DNA of 43,178 bases from Clostridia bacterium. Lineage in GTDB: Bacteria; Bacillota; Clostridia; Monoglobales; Monoglobaceae. Below are positions 40,184-43,178 of the stretch, piece after piece (position 1 is the first letter of the stretch; the number at the start of each line of letters is the position of its first letter). The notes beneath the pieces are model-generated. The model made no database searches. It was not told the DNA's origin and saw nothing but the letters and a program-made list of their open reading frames with translations. The stretch spans positions 1 to 43,178 of the forward strand of contig CAAGHZ010000006.1 of NCBI GenBank assembly GCA_900769795.1. The letters are read 5' to 3'. A program made the translations under genes and the position numbers.

Positions 40184-40981
40184 AATATATTCGCTTGGGG
40201 TGATATTCATTTGTTCTTTATACACGTTGTTAAAAGTGCGGATGCATTGAAACCCGCTTGCAAAAGCCGCCTCGGTAACGCTTGAGCCACCATCGAGCAT
40301 TTTGTTTGCGTTTTTTATGCGAAGCTGATTGATATAGTCATTAAGGCTTGTGCCTGTGTATTTTGCAAATAGTGACGATATCCGTCTTTTTGATATAAAG
40401 AGAATAGATGACAACTCTTTTATATTTATGTTTTCGGCATAGTTTGCGTTGACAAACTCTATAATCTGATAAAAGTCGATGCGGTCTTTTCTTGATGCAC
40501 TTTGGATTTTACTTAATGGAAAATGACGCATAAGCAGAAGATAAAGAGTGACAAACAATGACTGCAAAAAAAGATTATCCTTTGTATCGGAGACACTTTC
40601 TTCGTTGCTTGCAAGGGACAAGAGCGCGTCAAACTTTTGCTTGAGTTGAGGTTCTTTTTCAATCTCGTCTGCAGTGATATGGGTTTTGAGAGGCATGATT
40701 GAGATGTCAGCGCTTAGCAGAATTCTGGGCTGAAACTGCATTATAAGCACAGGTGTGTTATTACTTTTTGCAAAAAACTTATGTACAATATGCTCTTCGA
40801 TTGCGATGATGTCACCCTTGCCTGCGTTTATAACCTCGCCGTCGACCCAAAAGTCGCAGGATTTATCGGGGAGATATAAAAGTTCATAATTTTTGTGCCA
40901 ATGGAAATTACTTTCGTCTATGTCAAAAGTCTTTGTGACAAAAGAAAGTTCAACGACGGTTTTTTCCTGTATGATTTCCAT
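40163..40981 (-). CDS. AraC-family transcriptional regulator
   Basis: 272 residues. The N-terminal cupin sensor has FHWHKNYELLYLPDKSCDFWVDG and KGDIIAIEEHIVHKFF. The C-terminal HTHs are IKELSSILFISKRRISSLFAKYTG and VTEAAFASGFQCIRTFNNVYKEQMNITPSEY. ATG 40981 is chosen for its GGCAGGTG site; the longer frame to 41044 has none. The final residues KKSSLS are encoded by the terminator hairpin. It is divergent from the MDR dehydrogenase (about 206 bp) and is its likely regulator. Confidence 0.92.
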   Translation of the reverse strand: MEIIQEKTVVELSFVTKTFDIDESNFHWHKNYELLYLPDKSCDFWVDGEVINAGKGDIIAIEEHIVHKFFAKSNNTPVLIMQFQPRILLSADISIMPLKTHITADEIEKEPQLKQKFDALLSLASNEESVSDTKDNLFLQSLFVTLYLLLMRHFPLSKIQSASRKDRIDFYQIIEFVNANYAENINIKELSSILFISKRRISSLFAKYTGTSLNDYINQLRIKNANKMLDGGSSVTEAAFASGFQCIRTFNNVYKEQMNITPSEYIKKSSLS

Positions 40982-41115
40982 ATATTCTGCACCTGCCTTT
41001 ATCGGTAGATCATTGTATTTACTTGCATTATAGCATTGTGACACCCGTTTTGCAATAGCAAAGTGGGTAATATACTAAAATTTAAAAATTGCACTTTTTT
41101 TCTATATTTATACAC

Positions 41116-41137
41116 AAATTTTCTTGAAAGAAAATTT
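41116..41137. promoter_or_regulatory. Inverted repeat, candidate operator before the MDR gene
   Basis: Two perfect 10-bp arms, AAATTTTCTT and AAGAAAATTT, are separated by GA, about 50 bp before the dehydrogenase start. A TTGAAA (41124-41129) inside it may be a -35 box. It lies in the spacer divergent from the AraC gene. Confidence 0.5.
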
Positions 41138-41187
41138 CCCTGTATGATATTCTTTGAGTATAGTATATCCCATAAGGAGGAAAAGAA

Positions 41188-42219
41188 ATGGATAAGAATT
41201 ATCAGGTTGTTTTTACAGCCCAGAACAAAGTAGAATTACACGAGGTAGATATACCTACTCCCGGCCCCGGTCAGGCATTGGTGAAAAGTGTTGTGTCACA
41301 GATAAGTACAGGTACAGAACTTACAATGCTTGAAGCAAATGTTGATCCGGATTCTCCGTGGATGGATATTAACATTCATTATCCTATTTTGCCCGGATAT
41401 TCAAACGCAGGTGTTGTTGTAGAGGTTGGTGAGGGTGTTGATAAGAGTTTTATCGGCAAAAGAGTTATGACCGCGGCAACCCACGCAAGATATTCAGTTG
41501 TTAATGTAAACGAAAACTTCTATCCTCTTCCCGATAATGCCAATTATGATGAGGCGGTTTTTGCGGTAATCGCACAGATCACCATCGGTAATGTCAGAGC
41601 GGCGAAGATAAGAATGGGCGAAACAGTAGTTGTTTATGGCGCAGGTCTTATCGGACAGTTTGTTGCACGCTTTGCAAAGATTGCAGGTGCACTCAATGTT
41701 ATCGTAGTAGACCTTTCTGATTACAGACTCGGTCTTGTGCCTGATGATTCTACATTTATCACAGTAAATCCCAATAAAGAAGATGTTCGTGAGGTTATTA
41801 AAAAGCATAACGGAGGCCAACTTGCAGATGTTGTGTTTGAGACAACAGGATGTCAGCACCTTGTACAGGATCAGCTCTACAGCGTAACTAAGAATGGTAA
41901 GTACGTTGTAACAAGCAGCCCTAAGGGTAAGTCAACAATTGACCTTGACTATTGCAACAGACAGGGTATCCGTATCATCGGTGCACATAACTGGGTTGTT
42001 CATCCTGAGGTTGCGACAAGTCACAATCCATGGACACAATATAGAGATGCGGCATACTTTATTCAGCTTCTTGAAAAAGAGCAGATAAGCGTAGCAAGCC
42101 TTATATCTCACAGAGCAAACTATACAGAGGCAAAAGAGATGTACCAGATGCTTATTGACGACAGAAGCCGTGCTATGGCAGTACACTTTTATTGGGAGGA
42201 TGGAAAGAAATGCTTGTAA
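41188..42219 (+). CDS. MDR-superfamily dehydrogenase, probably lacking the catalytic zinc site
   Basis: 343 residues. The N-terminal GroES-like domain (1-130) includes SQISTGTELTMLE and YPILPGYSNAGVVVEVG. A Rossmann domain follows (about 140-280) with VVVYGAGLIGQFVARFAK and IVVDLSDYRLGL. The usual catalytic-zinc Cys and the GHE motif are replaced (ISTGTE, PGYS), and the four-Cys structural zinc loop is missing. It resembles BchC-like and other sugar-linked zinc-free MDR proteins. It probably oxidises or reduces a sugar hydroxyl with NAD(P). AAGGAGG precedes ATG 41188. Its end overlaps the Gfo/Idh/MocA gene by 10 bp, so the two are translationally coupled. Confidence 0.85.
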   Translation: MDKNYQVVFTAQNKVELHEVDIPTPGPGQALVKSVVSQISTGTELTMLEANVDPDSPWMDINIHYPILPGYSNAGVVVEVGEGVDKSFIGKRVMTAATHARYSVVNVNENFYPLPDNANYDEAVFAVIAQITIGNVRAAKIRMGETVVVYGAGLIGQFVARFAKIAGALNVIVVDLSDYRLGLVPDDSTFITVNPNKEDVREVIKKHNGGQLADVVFETTGCQHLVQDQLYSVTKNGKYVVTSSPKGKSTIDLDYCNRQGIRIIGAHNWVVHPEVATSHNPWTQYRDAAYFIQLLEKEQISVASLISHRANYTEAKEMYQMLIDDRSRAMAVHFYWEDGKKCL

Positions 42220-43178
42220 TTGGTATAATCGGTGCAGGCTCTATATCGGATTGTCATATCGAGCCATATCTTAATACAAAAAAGTGTCGTATAAAGGCGA
42301 TCGCAGATTTAAATCTTGATCTTGCAAAAGCCAAGGCAGAAAAGTATGGTATAGAAAATGCGTACGCAGACTATAAAGAAATCTTAAATGATAAAGAGAT
42401 TGATGCAGTCAGCATAGTGACACCTACTTTTACACATTGCAATATAGTGAAAGAGGCGCTTGAGGCAGGAAAACACATCCTTTGTGAAAAACCGCCCGCG
42501 CTCAACGCAGAGCAGACAAGAGAGTGTGCTAAGCTTGCAGAAAAATCAGGCAAACTTCTGATGTATGCTTTTGTTTGCAGATTCAGAAGTCATATGCAGT
42601 ACATGAAACAATATATGGATGCAGGCAAAATGGGCAAGGTAGTCAGTGCAGAGGCAGTGCGTATGCACCTTTGTGACAAGACGGGCGGATGGTTTTTAAA
42701 CAAGAGCCGTTCCGGTGGAGGTCCTCTTATAGACGCCAACATCCATGAGATTGACAGTATCTTGTACCTGATGGGTTATCCAAAAGTAAAGATGGTTGTT
42801 GGATGCACAAGTCAGGTAAACTCAGATTTGCCAAGCAAGGTAAAGGGTATCATCAATAATGGATGGGTATCTTCGGATGTAAATACCTATGACAGAACTG
42901 TAGAGAATGTTGCAAGCGGATATGTGGTATTTGAAAACGGTGCATATCTCTTTATCAAGACAAGTACAGTTTTGAATGTACTAAAAGAAGAAACCTATAT
43001 GGAAATATGCGGCGAGAAGGCCGGCGTAAGAATGGAGCCTCTTGTTCCGGGCAGCGAACTTAAGATGGTTGAGGTGACCGATGACAACTACATAAGAGAG
43101 GTTAATCCTGTGATTGAGAATGTTCAGGTATATCAGGAGCAGGTAAATCACTTTGTAGATTGTTGCATCAACGGCACA
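42210..43178 (+). CDS. Gfo/Idh/MocA-family oxidoreductase (3' end cut by window)
   Basis: 323 codons are visible without a stop, and the frame runs off the window end. The N-terminal Rossmann domain starts LVIGIIGAGSISDCHIEPYL, then IKAIADLNLDLAKAKAEKYG, DAVSIVTPTFTHCNIVKEALEAGKHILCEKPPA with the conserved EKP Lys. The C-terminal domain has VCRFRSHMQYMKQYMDAGKMGKVVSAEAVR and GGPLIDANIHEIDSILYLMG, with Asp/His catalytic candidates. It is likely an NAD(P)-dependent sugar or cyclitol dehydrogenase, coupled to the MDR gene by a 10-bp overlap. Members include inositol dehydrogenase (IolG), of interest because IolB-, IolC- and IolJ-like genes occur upstream, but the family is too broad to say more. 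Confidence 0.88.
   Translation, partial: MLVIGIIGAGSISDCHIEPYLNTKKCRIKAIADLNLDLAKAKAEKYGIENAYADYKEILNDKEIDAVSIVTPTFTHCNIVKEALEAGKHILCEKPPALNAEQTRECAKLAEKSGKLLMYAFVCRFRSHMQYMKQYMDAGKMGKVVSAEAVRMHLCDKTGGWFLNKSRSGGGPLIDANIHEIDSILYLMGYPKVKMVVGCTSQVNSDLPSKVKGIINNGWVSSDVNTYDRTVENVASGYVVFENGAYLFIKTSTVLNVLKEETYMEICGEKAGVRMEPLVPGSELKMVEVTDDNYIREVNPVIENVQVYQEQVNHFVDCCINGT

Overview
The window looks like the chromosome of an anaerobic, low-GC Bacillota/Clostridia bacterium, probably from a gut or other glycan-rich habitat. This is inferred from the AT-rich DNA, strong GGAGG-type ribosome binding sites, U-tailed hairpin terminators, GTG/TTG starts, a fused electron-transfer flavoprotein and many AraC-family regulators beside glycosidases. 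No insertion sequence, transposase, integrase or CRISPR array is visible. The first 80 bases are a perfect palindrome running into a tRNA-Cys gene, so base 1 may be a contig end.

Layout: (1) 1-5,500: tRNA-Cys, a four-helix-bundle gene, an accessory set of four small genes (HTH protein, two unknowns, a 21-residue-repeat protein), a zinc-finger-like protein overlapping a lipoprotein gene, and four multi-hairpin intergenic repeats. (2) 5,541-11,320: polyphosphate polymerase (VTC), DUF4956 membrane protein, a small Pro/Gly/Met-rich membrane protein, a CotH-type kinase and a two-component system. (3) 11,403-16,708: a P-loop kinase, a cyclase-family hydrolase, and two AraC regulators flanking a DUF6259 glycosidase-like gene. 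(4) 16,853-28,176: an 11.3-kb, ten-gene co-directional operon. (5) 28,214-28,957: two head-to-head gene fragments joined at a deletion junction. (6) 29,012-43,178: deoC, a ROK kinase, a CLC channel, a GH151-like fucosidase with PsiE and YhcH genes, four more AraC regulators, a frameshifted CapA gene, an esterase, and an MDR dehydrogenase overlapping a Gfo/Idh/MocA gene cut by the window end.

The ten-gene operon is the best candidate for an undescribed pathway. Its genes are a GH4 (MelA-type) glycosidase, a FucI/AraA-like isomerase, a GlcD-type FAD dehydrogenase, an Fe-S partner, a class II aldolase, a YihV-like PfkB kinase, an IolB-like cupin, a DUF4867 protein, an FGGY kinase and a fused EtfB-EtfA. 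One reading is aldose to ketose to ketose-1-phosphate (FGGY) to ketose-1,6-bisphosphate (PfkB) to two trioses (aldolase). Another is an inositol-like lower pathway using the IolB-, IolC- and IolJ-like proteins. In either case the flavin dehydrogenase would pass electrons through the Fe-S protein to the Etf. I cannot name the substrate.

Seven AraC-type genes, one of them a fragment, sit among these catabolic units, most divergent from or beside one unit. No transporter for sugars is present, and the glycosidases lack signal peptides, so uptake must be encoded elsewhere and hydrolysis is predicted to be cytoplasmic.
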